Under the pieces are notes generated by a model. The model did no database searches and was not told where the DNA came from. It saw only the letters and a list, made by a program, of their open reading frames with translations. From the NCBI RefSeq assembly GCF_016862075.1, contig NZ_BOMG01000039.1, positions 1 to 64,000 of the forward strand: a stretch of DNA of 64,000 bases, in the 5' to 3' direction. A program made the translations under genes and the position numbers. This document shows, piece after piece, positions 1 to 8,095 of the stretch (within the stretch, counting starts at the first letter, position 1; the number at the start of each line of letters is the position of its first letter). This stretch comes from Actinoplanes couchii (GTDB lineage Bacteria; Actinomycetota; Actinomycetes; Mycobacteriales; Micromonosporaceae).

Positions 1-440
1 CTGAGCAACACCATGATCCGCTGCCTCGGCCGCAGTAACACTCACCAACTCCGGATGCCCAACTCACGGACAACAATCGTGTGCGCACTTCGAGTGTTGG
101 GCCTCGGACACAACCTGATTCATAACGGTGCGCGGCTAGATTTACATCAGCCCGCACCGTTTTTGTTTTTGGCAGATAGGTCAACCGCAGCCCCAGGTTG
201 CGGCACCTCTCCAGCTTGGCCTCGGGCTCGGCCCTTCTCAGCACAGTCACCATGTCGCCGACCTCGTCGATCAGGTTGGCGATCTCGGCAGCCGATAGTT
301 GACCCGCCCGGCGCTCGACCACGGCATCCAACTCGGCCTGCTGCCGACTCACGGCATGTTCACGCTCTTTCTGCGTCTCGGCGATCCAACCGCCGAGGCC
401 GCCCGGTGGCGGGTGAATCTGATGCCACAGTCGGCCACGG
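1..440 (-). pseudogene. C-terminal remnant of a large serine recombinase
   Basis: Read on the minus strand from about 440 down to the window edge, one frame stays open and gives the end of a large serine recombinase. It has a charged helical stretch (ETQKEREHAVSRQQAELDA), then IANLIDEVGDMV, then the typical closing block GLRLTYLPKTKTVRADVNL. No catalytic resolvase domain or start lies upstream, so the gene is only a fragment. In family members this part follows the zinc-ribbon and coiled-coil region that binds attachment DNA. The frame remains open past the window start, so its true end is not visible. It points to a decayed integrated element at this edge. Confidence 0.6.
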
Positions 441-492
441 CCGGGCTCGGTGACTCGGCCGCCGGCTCGGGAACAGGCACTCCGACGGCTGC

Positions 493-915
493 TTGTTCGA
501 GGATCTTGTCGATGGTGTGGCACGCTGGAGCGGTCCGAAGTCCTGTGCCAGCCAGGTGTCGAGCGGCTTGGTCAAAGGGTCCTCCCTGAGCAGCTTGTCG
601 CCGATCTTCACGGCAACCGAGCGCAACGGCCGCTCACCGCTCTGGCTGGACGCCGTCGGCGAGGTGACCCGGATCTTCCGGCCACCACTCACCTTGATCA
701 GCTGCTTGAAGCGGGCGGTCGCCTCCAGCGCGTGACTGTCGCCGCGCCGCTTCGCCGGGTTCGGCGAGTAGACGTGTTGCTCCATCGCCTGGATCCCGGC
801 CAGCCGGATCGACACGAGCGCCGTGGTGCCGTCGCCGTCCACATCGACCCGCGGGTGTCGCCGTCCGCGACCCGGGAGGCCTTGGTGGCCCGCGCCGGAA
901 CCGCGACGCCCACCA
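493..915 (-). pseudogene. Thermonuclease-like (SNase fold) remnant, frameshifted
   Basis: One minus-strand frame begins near 913 with SRVADGDT, the start of a staphylococcal-nuclease-like domain. After about 850 the match continues in another frame with VDVDGDGTT, then IRLAGIQAMEQHVYS, RRGDSHALEATARF and RPLRSVAVKIG. Joining the two needs a one-base shift around 848-856. The downstream part (LLREDPLTKPLDTW) no longer looks like the family and runs into the recombinase remnant. No signal peptide or start is convincing. I recognise the pattern of actinobacterial thermonuclease-family proteins, but this copy is broken; the identification is from memory and moderately sure. Confidence 0.45.
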
Positions 916-1066
916 GGGCATATGACGCCGTCGTACCCGGAGCTCCCCGCTCCCGGCGGAAACTAGTCTTGCTTCGGATGTTCCGAGTTCATACTATCGG
1001 CGCACGGCTCCGTCACCCACCTCCTTCTGGACCGCTCCACTGCCCGAGGCGGCTCCCCCCACGGAC

Positions 1067-1861
1067 ATGGCGCTGTATCGCCTGCCCACCGGCACTTACA
1101 CGACGCGAGCGGCGTTCGCCGTTACCGGAGGGTCGCTGCGGGACAAGCGTGACTTCGCGGCCACCGCGGTGCTCATCTCGCATCCGAACGGCGATCTGCT
1201 GATCGACGCCGGCTTCGGCGAGCACGTGGCGGAGCACATCAAGATGCTGGCGCGGATGGAGCGCGCCCCCTATCAGCGTGGGCGGACCGCATCGCAGCAG
1301 CTCGACGCCGCCGCCTACGACAGGTCCCGGCTTCTGGGCGTGCTTGTCACGCACGTTCACTGGGATCACGTCAGCGGCTTGGACTCCCTGCGGGTGCCGG
1401 TGTGGATCAACAAGGCCGAGCTGCGCTACGGCGCCGGGGACTCACACGGAGCGGTGTTCCGGGCGGTGTCGGAGGGCCTCGAGATCCGGGAGTACACCTT
1501 CGACGGGCCGGAGTACCTCGGCTTTCCCGCAAGCTTCGATGTCCATGGGGATGGATCCGTGATCGTCGCCCTCGCCGCCGGGCACACGCCGGGTTCGGTC
1601 GTCGTGTTCGTCACCCTGCCCTCCGGGAAGCGGTACGCGTTCATCGGCGACCTCACCTGGCAGATGGACGGCATCATCCGCGGCGCCGAACGCCCCTGGC
1701 TGCTCCACCGCGTCGCCGACGTCGACGCCGGGACCGTCCGGCTCGGCCTGCGGCGCAGCATCGCCCTCAGCCGCGCGTTGCAGGTCGTGCCGGCGCACGA
1801 CGTCGCGGCCTTCGACAGCATCCCGCTGCTCCCCTCGCGGTTCCCCAGCGTGCCCAGGTGA
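1067..1861 (+). CDS. MBL-fold metallo-hydrolase
   Basis: 264 aa metallo-beta-lactamase fold hydrolase of the lactonase-like group. The zinc motif THVHWDH is at about residues 99-105, followed by the third ligand region AAGHTPGS and the bridging aspartate in FIGDLTWQ. No signal peptide is visible, so it is probably cytoplasmic. The substrate cannot be read from the sequence; N-acyl-homoserine lactonases and other esterases share this layout. Its stop lies a few bases before the MarR gene, so it is the first gene of an apparent MBL-MarR-HK-RR operon. The ATG at 1067 is the first good start, with a weak ribosome binding site. Confidence 0.85.
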   Translation: MALYRLPTGTYTTRAAFAVTGGSLRDKRDFAATAVLISHPNGDLLIDAGFGEHVAEHIKMLARMERAPYQRGRTASQQLDAAAYDRSRLLGVLVTHVHWDHVSGLDSLRVPVWINKAELRYGAGDSHGAVFRAVSEGLEIREYTFDGPEYLGFPASFDVHGDGSVIVALAAGHTPGSVVVFVTLPSGKRYAFIGDLTWQMDGIIRGAERPWLLHRVADVDAGTVRLGLRRSIALSRALQVVPAHDVAAFDSIPLLPSRFPSVPR

Positions 1862-1865
1862 TGAT

Positions 1866-2384
1866 GTGACCATGCCTGCCCAACCCGCTTCACGCACTGC
1901 CGGCTCCGAGAGCGACGGCGAAGCGCCGCAGCGCCCGGCCCTGGGGCCCGGGCCCGACTCGGAGCTGACGTGGCTCCTTCACCGTGCCGCGCAGCGGATG
2001 CACACCCTCGTCGGCGCGGAGGCGGAACGCCACGGCTTGTCGCTTCGTGACCACATCGTTCTCAGCGCCCTGCACAAGACCGCGGATCTGACTCAGATGG
2101 AACTCGGGCAGGCGCTCGGCGTGGACAAGACCACCCTCACCGCCGAGATCGACCGCCTTGAGAAGATGGGCTTGGTCTCTCGACGCGTCGATCCGCGAGA
2201 CCGGCGCGCCCGCATCCCGGCCATCACCCCGGAAGGCGATGCGGTACGAGCCGCGGTTGCCCATGGCGCGGAAGCTGCGGAAGCTGCCGCGATCGGGCCC
2301 GTCCCGGCCGACCAGATCGTCTCGCTGCGCCGGATCCTGTACCTCATCATCGGCTCGTCAGAAGACCCGGGATCGTGCATATGA
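1866..2384 (+). CDS. MarR-family transcriptional regulator
   Basis: 172 aa winged-helix MarR-type repressor. After an acidic, Pro-rich N-terminus (about 30 residues) comes a dimerisation helix (ELTWLLHRAAQRMH), the recognition region (LTQMELGQALGVDKTTLTAE) and the wing (RRVDPRDRRARI). The start is GTG at 1866 or ATG at 1872. It lies 4 nt after the hydrolase stop and its TGA overlaps the next ATG, so it is translationally coupled to a two-component system. This suggests that it controls the operon or its inducer-linked hydrolase, which is inference. Confidence 0.88.
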   Translation: MTMPAQPASRTAGSESDGEAPQRPALGPGPDSELTWLLHRAAQRMHTLVGAEAERHGLSLRDHIVLSALHKTADLTQMELGQALGVDKTTLTAEIDRLEKMGLVSRRVDPRDRRARIPAITPEGDAVRAAVAHGAEAAEAAAIGPVPADQIVSLRRILYLIIGSSEDPGSCI

Positions 2385-3631
2385 CCGGTGCAGAGAATGT
2401 CGCCGACCACGCATCCGAGCTGGTCCCCCGACCTGGCCGTACTCTCCCGTTCTGGGCCTGGTGCGTTGTCGCGCTGTTCGTCACGGGCTTGTACACCGTC
2501 ACCGTTCCGCTCACGAGCGCCGTCTATCAGCTGGATCTCGCTGTCGCGTTCGCCATCGCCACGGTGCAGTGCGGGTCGCTCGTCCTCGCGGTGTTCAGGG
2601 CCCGGACAGCGGCGGTCGTGCACCTGGCGTCGATCGCGGCGCTGGTGACCGCCACCCGCGATACGGCCGGTGAGCCGTGGCCGTTGCCCGTCACCGGCCT
2701 GCTGTCCCTGGGCGCTCTCATCGTCCTGCTGGGCGTCCGGGAGCGGTGGACCGTATCGATGAGCACGTGGTGGGCCAGCGTCGCCCTGCTGGTCGTTCTC
2801 ATCGTCACCTCCCCGCAGCGGTACGCCGACCCGGACCAGTGGGGTACGAACCTGACGATCTACGCCAGCTACACAGCCACCGTGCTGGCGGCGGCGATCG
2901 CCGTAGGTCAACGGGGCCGGATCCGCGCCGACCTGGCCGCGGCACGGCGCGACGTCGAGCTGGAACAGGCCCAGCGGCTGCACGTGGAGGAACGGGCCCG
3001 CATCGCGCGGGAGCTGCACGACGTCGTCGCCCACAGCATGTCGCTCGTGCACATGCAGGCGATGTCGGCGCCGATCCGGCTGAAGGGTGCGAGCACCTCG
3101 ACGGTGAACGACGAGTTCCAGGACATCGCCCGGTCGGCCCGCAATGCACTCGCCGAGATGCGCCAACTGCTGGGCATCCTGCGGTCCGACGACGCCGACC
3201 TGCTGCCCCAACCGCAGCTGGCCGACATCGACGACCTCGTCACCGCCGTCTCGCGAGCGGAGGTCCCGATCCGCGCCAGCATCGACGCCGTGGCGGCAAA
3301 GGCGAGTCCCCTGGTTCAGCTGACGGCCTACCGCATCGTGCAGGAGGCGCTCAGCAACGTGATCCGCCATGCGCCCACCGCCGCCACCGACGTGAGCATC
3401 AACGCCGACGGCGCCGCACTGCATGTGTCCGTCCGCAACGACCCCCCGACCGCCCGTCCGGGGCCGCCGGTAGTCTCCAGCGCTGACCAGGGCGGGCAGG
3501 GACTGCGCGGCATGCGCGAACGCGTCACCGCGCTGGGCGGCCGGCTCACCACCCGGCCGACCGACGACGGGGGCTTCCTCGTCGACGCGACGATCCCCGC
3601 CGCGTTCGACCACCAACCGGAGAACCCATGA
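2381..3631 (+). CDS. Sensor histidine kinase, NarL/LiaS type
   Basis: About 416 aa membrane kinase. Several hydrophobic segments (roughly residues 25-180) form an N-terminal membrane sensor without a large extracellular domain. The HisKA_3 phosphorylation site is in [18 protein letters not shown], and the ATPase part shows the N box QEALSNVIRHA and the G box GQGLRGMRERV. A GTG at 2375 is possible, but the ATG at 2381 makes a 4-nt ATGA overlap with the MarR stop and is preferred. Its stop overlaps the next start by 4 nt, so kinase and regulator are a coupled pair. Confidence 0.92.
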   Translation: MTGAENVADHASELVPRPGRTLPFWAWCVVALFVTGLYTVTVPLTSAVYQLDLAVAFAIATVQCGSLVLAVFRARTAAVVHLASIAALVTATRDTAGEPWPLPVTGLLSLGALIVLLGVRERWTVSMSTWWASVALLVVLIVTSPQRYADPDQWGTNLTIYASYTATVLAAAIAVGQRGRIRADLAAARRDVELEQAQRLHVEERARIARELHDVVAHSMSLVHMQAMSAPIRLKGASTSTVNDEFQDIARSARNALAEMRQLLGILRSDDADLLPQPQLADIDDLVTAVSRAEVPIRASIDAVAAKASPLVQLTAYRIVQEALSNVIRHAPTAATDVSINADGAALHVSVRNDPPTARPGPPVVSSADQGGQGLRGMRERVTALGGRLTTRPTDDGGFLVDATIPAAFDHQPENP

Positions 3632-4329
3632 CCATCCGTGTCCTGATCGTCGACGACCAGCCCATGTACCGCGCCGGGCTGTCCGCGGTCCTGGGGGCCG
3701 AGGACGACATCACCGTGGTCGGCGAGGCCGCCGACGGTGAGGAAGCCCTCGCCCGTAACCGCTCACTGCGCCCGGACGTCGTCCTCATGGACGTACGGAT
3801 GCCGAAGATGAACGGCATCGACGCGACCCGCCGGCTGCTGAGTGCCGACGGTCCGGCGGCCGTCCCGCGCGTCATCATGATCACCACCTTCGACATCGAC
3901 GACTACGTGTACGCCGCTCTCGAGGCCGGGGCCAGCGGCTTCCTGCTCAAGGACGCGGACGCCCAGCAGCTCACGACCGCGGTCCGGGTCGTCGCGCAGG
4001 GTGACTCACTGCTGGCACCTCAGGTCACCCGGCGGCTCATCGAGAACTTCGTCAGCAGTAAACCGGCCGGCCTGACGTCGACCACGGTCTTCAACAGCCT
4101 CACCGACCGCGAACGGGAGGTCTTCCAGCTGATCGCTGCCGGACGGTCGAACGCCGAGATCGGCAAGGAGCTGTTCATGGCCGAGCAGACGGCCAAGAGC
4201 CACGTCAGCCGGATCCTGACCAAGCTGCATCTCCGCGACCGGGTGCACGCGGTCCTGCTCGCCTACGAGACCGGGCTGGTAACCCCGGGGCACATACGCC
4301 GGTACGGGTCGACAACACCGCCAGGGTGA
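3628..4329 (+). CDS. LuxR/NarL-family response regulator
   Basis: 233 aa response regulator partnered with the kinase just upstream (ATGA overlap). Receiver domain residues 1-120 has the acidic pair DD at 9-10, the phospho-acceptor D55 in VVLMDVRMP and the conserved lysine in GFLLKDAD. The C-terminal LuxR helix-turn-helix reads LTDREREVFQLIAAGRSNAE then TAKSHVSRILTKLHLRDRV. It should bind DNA as a dimer after phosphorylation. The next gene, 80 nt downstream on the same strand, is a plausible but unproven target. Confidence 0.93.
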   Translation: MTIRVLIVDDQPMYRAGLSAVLGAEDDITVVGEAADGEEALARNRSLRPDVVLMDVRMPKMNGIDATRRLLSADGPAAVPRVIMITTFDIDDYVYAALEAGASGFLLKDADAQQLTTAVRVVAQGDSLLAPQVTRRLIENFVSSKPAGLTSTTVFNSLTDREREVFQLIAAGRSNAEIGKELFMAEQTAKSHVSRILTKLHLRDRVHAVLLAYETGLVTPGHIRRYGSTTPPG

Positions 4330-4409
4330 TGCCCCGGACCTGATCGCGTTCGTACGTTTCTTCCCGTCACCGCAACGGGCGGCACCGGGAACGCATCAGG
4401 GAGAACAAC

Positions 4410-5654
4410 ATGACCAGCACCAACAGCGGCTCGAACCGTCGGCGTAAGGCCGTCGCCCTCACCGGCGTCATTGCGGCCGGTCTCGCCGTGGCGAGCCTCG
4501 GGTCGTACGGGATCGCCCGGGCCGTGCCGGTGGAGTTCCCGATCGTCCACTCCGAGCAGATGCCGCCGGGCGCGACGGACCGGGTGTCCATCGCCGACCC
4601 GGCGACGGCGCTCACCTTCGCCCGGGTCGACACCGGGTCGGGGCCCCGGGTTCTCGCGGTCACGGCGTACGAGAAGGGGGCCATCAGCGGCGTCGACCTG
4701 GGCGCTTCCTTCACCGAACCGATCGCCGCCTTCAACAGGCTCGGGTACGCGGCCATCCGGGACATCGCCGGCGACCCCGCCCGGCCCCGGATCACGGTCG
4801 CCTCCACCGACACGCTGACCTCGCTGGACACCCACCCGCACCACGTCGGCATCGGCACCAACTACAAGGAGCACCAGGCCGAGGCGACCATCGAGGAACC
4901 GTTCGTCTTCCCCAAGGTCGCCGCGCTCACCGACTCCCACAGCCCGCTCCCGGCCGGAACGCACGGCCTGCTCGACTACGAGGTGGAACTCGGCATCGTC
5001 GCCCTGAACGACATCACCGCCTCCACCGGCGTACCGCAGCATCTCGGTCTGGTGTTGTCCAACGACTGGACCGACCGCGAGCTGCTGGTGAGTCAGATCG
5101 AACCGGACGACCTCACCGGCGGCGCCGGGTTCACCAATGCCAAGAGCCAGCCCGGTTTCCTCAGCACCGGAGATCTGTTCGTCATCCCCGCCGACTGGGA
5201 GTCGTACTACCGGGGTTTGCGGCTCGACCTGTTCGTCAACGGCGGACTGCGTCAGCGCGCCGAGCCGGCCGACCTGATCTGGGACGTCCGCACGATGATC
5301 GACAAGACGATCGCCGCCGGGGACCGGACCTGGGACAGCGACGGTGTGCCCACCACCCTGACGGCGACGCCCGGGATGATCCCGCGGGGCACCATTCTGC
5401 AGACCGGAACCCCCGAGGGCGTCGTCTACCGCGCACCGGACACCCGTCAGCGTTTCCTCGGTTTCATGGAATGGGCCGGCAGCCTGGGCACCAACGCCGA
5501 CACGATCGTCGACTCCGCCCTGAAGGTGTATGTCCGCGACGCCACGGAAGCCGACGTCTACCTCAAGCCCGGCGACACGGTTGTCACCCGCGCCGACGGC
5601 CTCGGACAGATCTTCACCACCATCACGGCCGGGCCGCGCGCCGAAACCGAGTAA
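4410..5654 (+). CDS. Exported fumarylacetoacetate hydrolase-family protein
   Basis: 414 aa. The C-terminal two thirds is a FAH-fold domain: GTNYKEH, the metal ligands E-x-E in DYEVELGIV, the downstream Asp region SNDWTDRELL and the family turn GTPEGV are all present. FAH-fold enzymes hydrolyse or decarboxylate beta-diketo acids using a divalent metal and are normally cytoplasmic. This one begins with an Arg-rich stretch (NRRRK) and a hydrophobic segment (about residues 14-37) ending in ARA, which looks like a signal peptide or anchor. An extracytoplasmic FAH protein is unusual. ATG 4410 is preceded by AGGGAGAACA, a good ribosome site. Confidence 0.85.
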   Translation: MTSTNSGSNRRRKAVALTGVIAAGLAVASLGSYGIARAVPVEFPIVHSEQMPPGATDRVSIADPATALTFARVDTGSGPRVLAVTAYEKGAISGVDLGASFTEPIAAFNRLGYAAIRDIAGDPARPRITVASTDTLTSLDTHPHHVGIGTNYKEHQAEATIEEPFVFPKVAALTDSHSPLPAGTHGLLDYEVELGIVALNDITASTGVPQHLGLVLSNDWTDRELLVSQIEPDDLTGGAGFTNAKSQPGFLSTGDLFVIPADWESYYRGLRLDLFVNGGLRQRAEPADLIWDVRTMIDKTIAAGDRTWDSDGVPTTLTATPGMIPRGTILQTGTPEGVVYRAPDTRQRFLGFMEWAGSLGTNADTIVDSALKVYVRDATEADVYLKPGDTVVTRADGLGQIFTTITAGPRAETE

Positions 5655-5674
5655 CCCCTTACCCTCGCCCCGCA

Positions 5675-6340
5675 TCAACGGCGGGCAAGTACGCCCAGGA
5701 ATGTCACGGTCAGGGCCTGCGTCAAGTAGTCATTGGGGTCCACGCGGGAGCGGGCCAGGTCGGGTTCGCTCTGATAGGCCGCCTCGAGGCTGGACGGGGG
5801 CGTTCGGTACGGCGCCAGCGCGCCGGCCGTGAGCATGGTCTGCAGGCTGCAGAACGGCGCGTCGTCCCCGAGCTCCGGCAGACACTTGCGCACCAGGGCG
5901 GCCATCGTCGCCAGCCGGTTCAGGGAGGCCAGCTTGTAGCGGGCGACGACCGTCACGGACACGTTGTGCTCCAGGACGCTCGCCTGCGCGCCGAAGAGTT
6001 CGCACAGCACGCCACGGCTGGACAGCGACCGGCTGAGGATCGCCGCCACCGCCATCGCCCGCTCGGCCGCCGAAAGGTCGGCGTCGACGCCGGCATCCAA
6101 CTCGTGCGCCAGCCCTGCCAGCCACTCCTGCAGGAAGTGGTCCAGCAGTTCGAGCAGCACCGCCTCACGCGACTCGAAGTAACGCAGCACGTTCGGCTTC
6201 GCCAGGCCGACCCGGCGGCTGAGCTCGTTGAGGGTCACCGCGGCCACCGGCATCTCGTCCAGCATCGCCGATGCCATGTCGAGGATCGCCCGCCGGCGGA
6301 CCTCCCGCTGCTCCTCGGTCCGCGCTCGCTGAAAAGTCAT
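5675..6340 (-). CDS. TetR-family repressor
   Basis: 221 aa TetR-like repressor. The N-terminal helix-turn-helix is seen in ILDMASAMLDEMPVAAVTLN, ELSRRVGLAKPNVLRYFESR; the rest is the helical ligand and dimerisation domain. An ATG further upstream (6409) is open but would place the reading frame across the operator, so ATG 6340 is preferred. It is divergent from an SDR oxidoreductase; the 106 bp between them hold a perfect 16-bp-arm palindrome and a third half-site. It probably represses both itself and the SDR and downstream gene. Confidence 0.92.
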   Translation of the reverse strand: MTFQRARTEEQREVRRRAILDMASAMLDEMPVAAVTLNELSRRVGLAKPNVLRYFESREAVLLELLDHFLQEWLAGLAHELDAGVDADLSAAERAMAVAAILSRSLSSRGVLCELFGAQASVLEHNVSVTVVARYKLASLNRLATMAALVRKCLPELGDDAPFCSLQTMLTAGALAPYRTPPSSLEAAYQSEPDLARSRVDPNDYLTQALTVTFLGVLARR

Positions 6341-6356
6341 GACCACCACCCAATTT

Positions 6357-6396
6357 AAGTACCCTCGGTACGTTGACAACCGTACCGAGGGTACTT
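6357..6396. promoter_or_regulatory. TetR operator, perfect 16-bp inverted repeat
   Basis: AAGTACCCTCGGTACG (6357-6372) and CGTACCGAGGGTACTT (6381-6396) are perfect reverse complements with the 8-nt spacer TTGACAAC. The spacer carries TTGACA on the plus strand and, read in reverse, TTGTCA, so the two divergent promoters would have overlapping -35 elements buried in the operator. Plus-strand -10 candidates (TTTAAC/TTAACG) lie 16-17 nt on; the minus-strand candidate is TAAATT. Repressor binding would shut both promoters. Confidence 0.8.
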
Positions 6397-6413
6397 TAAC
6401 GTGGTCCATGCAA

Positions 6414-6429
6414 GATACCTACGGTACTT
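6414..6429. promoter_or_regulatory. Third, imperfect repressor half-site
   Basis: GATACCTACGGTACTT matches 12 of 16 positions of the right arm of the main operator. It ends 17 nt before the SDR start codon, so binding here could add repression on the SDR side only. Confidence 0.5.
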
Positions 6430-6446
6430 AAGACGAGGGGCACACC

Positions 6447-7373
6447 ATGAACGAGAAGTGGACGACGGCGAACATCCCCGGCCAGCAGGGACGAGTGGCC
6501 GTGGTGACCGGCGCCAACACCGGGCTCGGGTTCGAGACCGCCAAGGCGCTCGCCGAGCGGGGGGCATCCGTCGTGATCGCCGTGCGCAACGTCGAGAAGG
6601 GCAGGCAGGCCGCGGCTCGCATGAACGGCGACGTGAGCGTGCAGCAACTCGATCTCACCTCGCTCGATTCCGTCCGGGCCGCGGCCGCGGCGCTGCGGTC
6701 CCGGCTCGACCGCATCGACCTGCTGATCAACAACGCCGGCGTGATGTACAACCCGAAGCAGACCACCCGCGACGGCTTCGAGATGCAGTTCGGCACCAAC
6801 CACCTCGGGCACTTCGCGCTCACCGGCCTGCTGCTGGACCGGATGCTGCCGTTGCCCGGCTCACGCGTGGTGACGGTCAGCAGCACCGGCCACCGCATCC
6901 GCGCCGCGATTCACTTCGACGACCTGCAGTGGGAGAAGTCGTACAGCCGGGCCGGCGCCTACGGCCAGTCCAAACTGGCCAACCTGATGTTCACGTACGA
7001 GCTACAGCGCCGGCTCGCCGAGCACGGCACCACCGTCGCGACGGCCGCACACCCCGGCCTGTCCAGCACCGAACTGGTCCGTAACAGCCCCGCGGCCCTG
7101 CGGCTGCCGCTCACCGCGCTGGCACCCCTGATCACCCAGACACCGGCGATGGGCGCACTGCCGACTCTGCGTGCCGCCACCGACCCCGCCGCACTCGGCG
7201 GCCAGTACTACGGCCCCGGCGGCCGCTTCGAGATCAAGGGCCACCCGCGGCTGGTCACCTCCAGCCCGGCCTCCCATGAGGTGGCCGTCCAACAGCGCCT
7301 GTGGACCGTCTCCGAAGACCTCACCGGAGTGAGATTCCCTGTCGTCGGCGCCACCCAGCCCCGCACTGCGTAA
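6447..7373 (+). CDS. Short-chain dehydrogenase/reductase (retinol dehydrogenase-like)
   Basis: 308 aa classical SDR. The cofactor motif TGANTGLG is near residues 24-31, followed by NNAG, VTVSSTG with the catalytic serine, and the Y-x-x-x-K pair in YGQSK. Arg residues after the second strand (VIAVRNVEK) suggest NADP(H). Length and motifs match the oxidoreductase subgroup often annotated as retinol or protochlorophyllide reductase-like; the substrate is unknown. GAGGGG precedes the ATG. It is transcribed away from the TetR gene and is followed after 39 nt by another Rossmann-fold gene. Confidence 0.9.
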   Translation: MNEKWTTANIPGQQGRVAVVTGANTGLGFETAKALAERGASVVIAVRNVEKGRQAAARMNGDVSVQQLDLTSLDSVRAAAAALRSRLDRIDLLINNAGVMYNPKQTTRDGFEMQFGTNHLGHFALTGLLLDRMLPLPGSRVVTVSSTGHRIRAAIHFDDLQWEKSYSRAGAYGQSKLANLMFTYELQRRLAEHGTTVATAAHPGLSSTELVRNSPAALRLPLTALAPLITQTPAMGALPTLRAATDPAALGGQYYGPGGRFEIKGHPRLVTSSPASHEVAVQQRLWTVSEDLTGVRFPVVGATQPRTA

Positions 7374-7412
7374 AAAGCCGACCCTGAACAAGAACGGACC
7401 GAAGGAACAACC

Positions 7413-8057
7413 ATGAATGTCATCATCTTCGGCGCGACCGGCATGGTCGGCCAGAGCGTGCTGCACGCGAGCCTGTCGGATCCGGATGTCGAGCAGGTGC
7501 TCGCCGTGGTGCGCACGCCGACCAGGATGAAGAATCCGAAGGTACGCGAGGTGGTACTGGACGACTTTGCCGATCTGACGCCGATCGAAGACGAACTGGC
7601 CGGGTACGACGCTTGTTTCTACTGCCTCGGGGTGTCCTCGGTCGGCCTGGACGAGGCCGCTTACACCAAGGTGAACCACGAATACCCCGTCGCCGCCGCG
7701 CACACGCTCGCGAAGCTCAACCCTGACATGACCTTCGTCTACGTCTCAGGAGGCGGCACCGATCCCGACAGCCGGCAGATGTGGGCCCGGGTCAAGGGCC
7801 GCACCGAGAACGCCGTCATCAAGACCTTCCGGAACGGCTACGCCTTCCGTCCCGGCATGGTCCAGCCGACGTTCCACACCACCTCGAAGACCAACTTCTT
7901 CCGCACCGTGTACGCGCTCACCGCCCCCATGTTTCCGCTGCTCGAACGCATCGCCCCGCAATACGCGATCACCACCGACCGGCTCGGCCGCGCCATGCTG
8001 CGCGCCGCCCGCACCGGCTTTCCACACCACATCGTGGAGAACCGCGACCTTCGCTGA
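7413..8057 (+). CDS. NAD(P)H-binding protein, atypical SDR
   Basis: 214 aa Rossmann-fold protein of the NAD(P)-binding/epimerase-like group. The glycine motif GATGMVGQS sits at residues 8-16, followed by VVRTPTRMK and a short C-terminal part. There is YVSGGGTD but no clear Y-x-x-x-K dyad, so catalysis is uncertain; many relatives act as NAD(P)-binding sensors or isomerase-like enzymes. It follows the SDR closely, and is likely co-transcribed and under the same TetR repressor. Confidence 0.82.
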   Translation: MNVIIFGATGMVGQSVLHASLSDPDVEQVLAVVRTPTRMKNPKVREVVLDDFADLTPIEDELAGYDACFYCLGVSSVGLDEAAYTKVNHEYPVAAAHTLAKLNPDMTFVYVSGGGTDPDSRQMWARVKGRTENAVIKTFRNGYAFRPGMVQPTFHTTSKTNFFRTVYALTAPMFPLLERIAPQYAITTDRLGRAMLRAARTGFPHHIVENRDLR

Positions 8058-8095
8058 TCCGGCCGGTCCCGATCAGCCCCTCCCGGCGATACCGC

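Noticed and set aside
360..842. Intact hypothetical gene at the left edge
   Set aside because: Its N-terminal family match continues in another frame (VADGDT), so it is a frameshifted thermonuclease remnant.
2093..3616. 507-codon open frame on the minus strand opposite the first kinase
   Set aside because: Low-complexity Arg/Gly/Asp-rich translation and full overlap with an obvious HK gene; antisense shadow caused by high GC.
4263..5678. 471-codon frame opposite the FAH gene
   Set aside because: Composition typical of antisense frames; FAH motifs on the plus strand are decisive.
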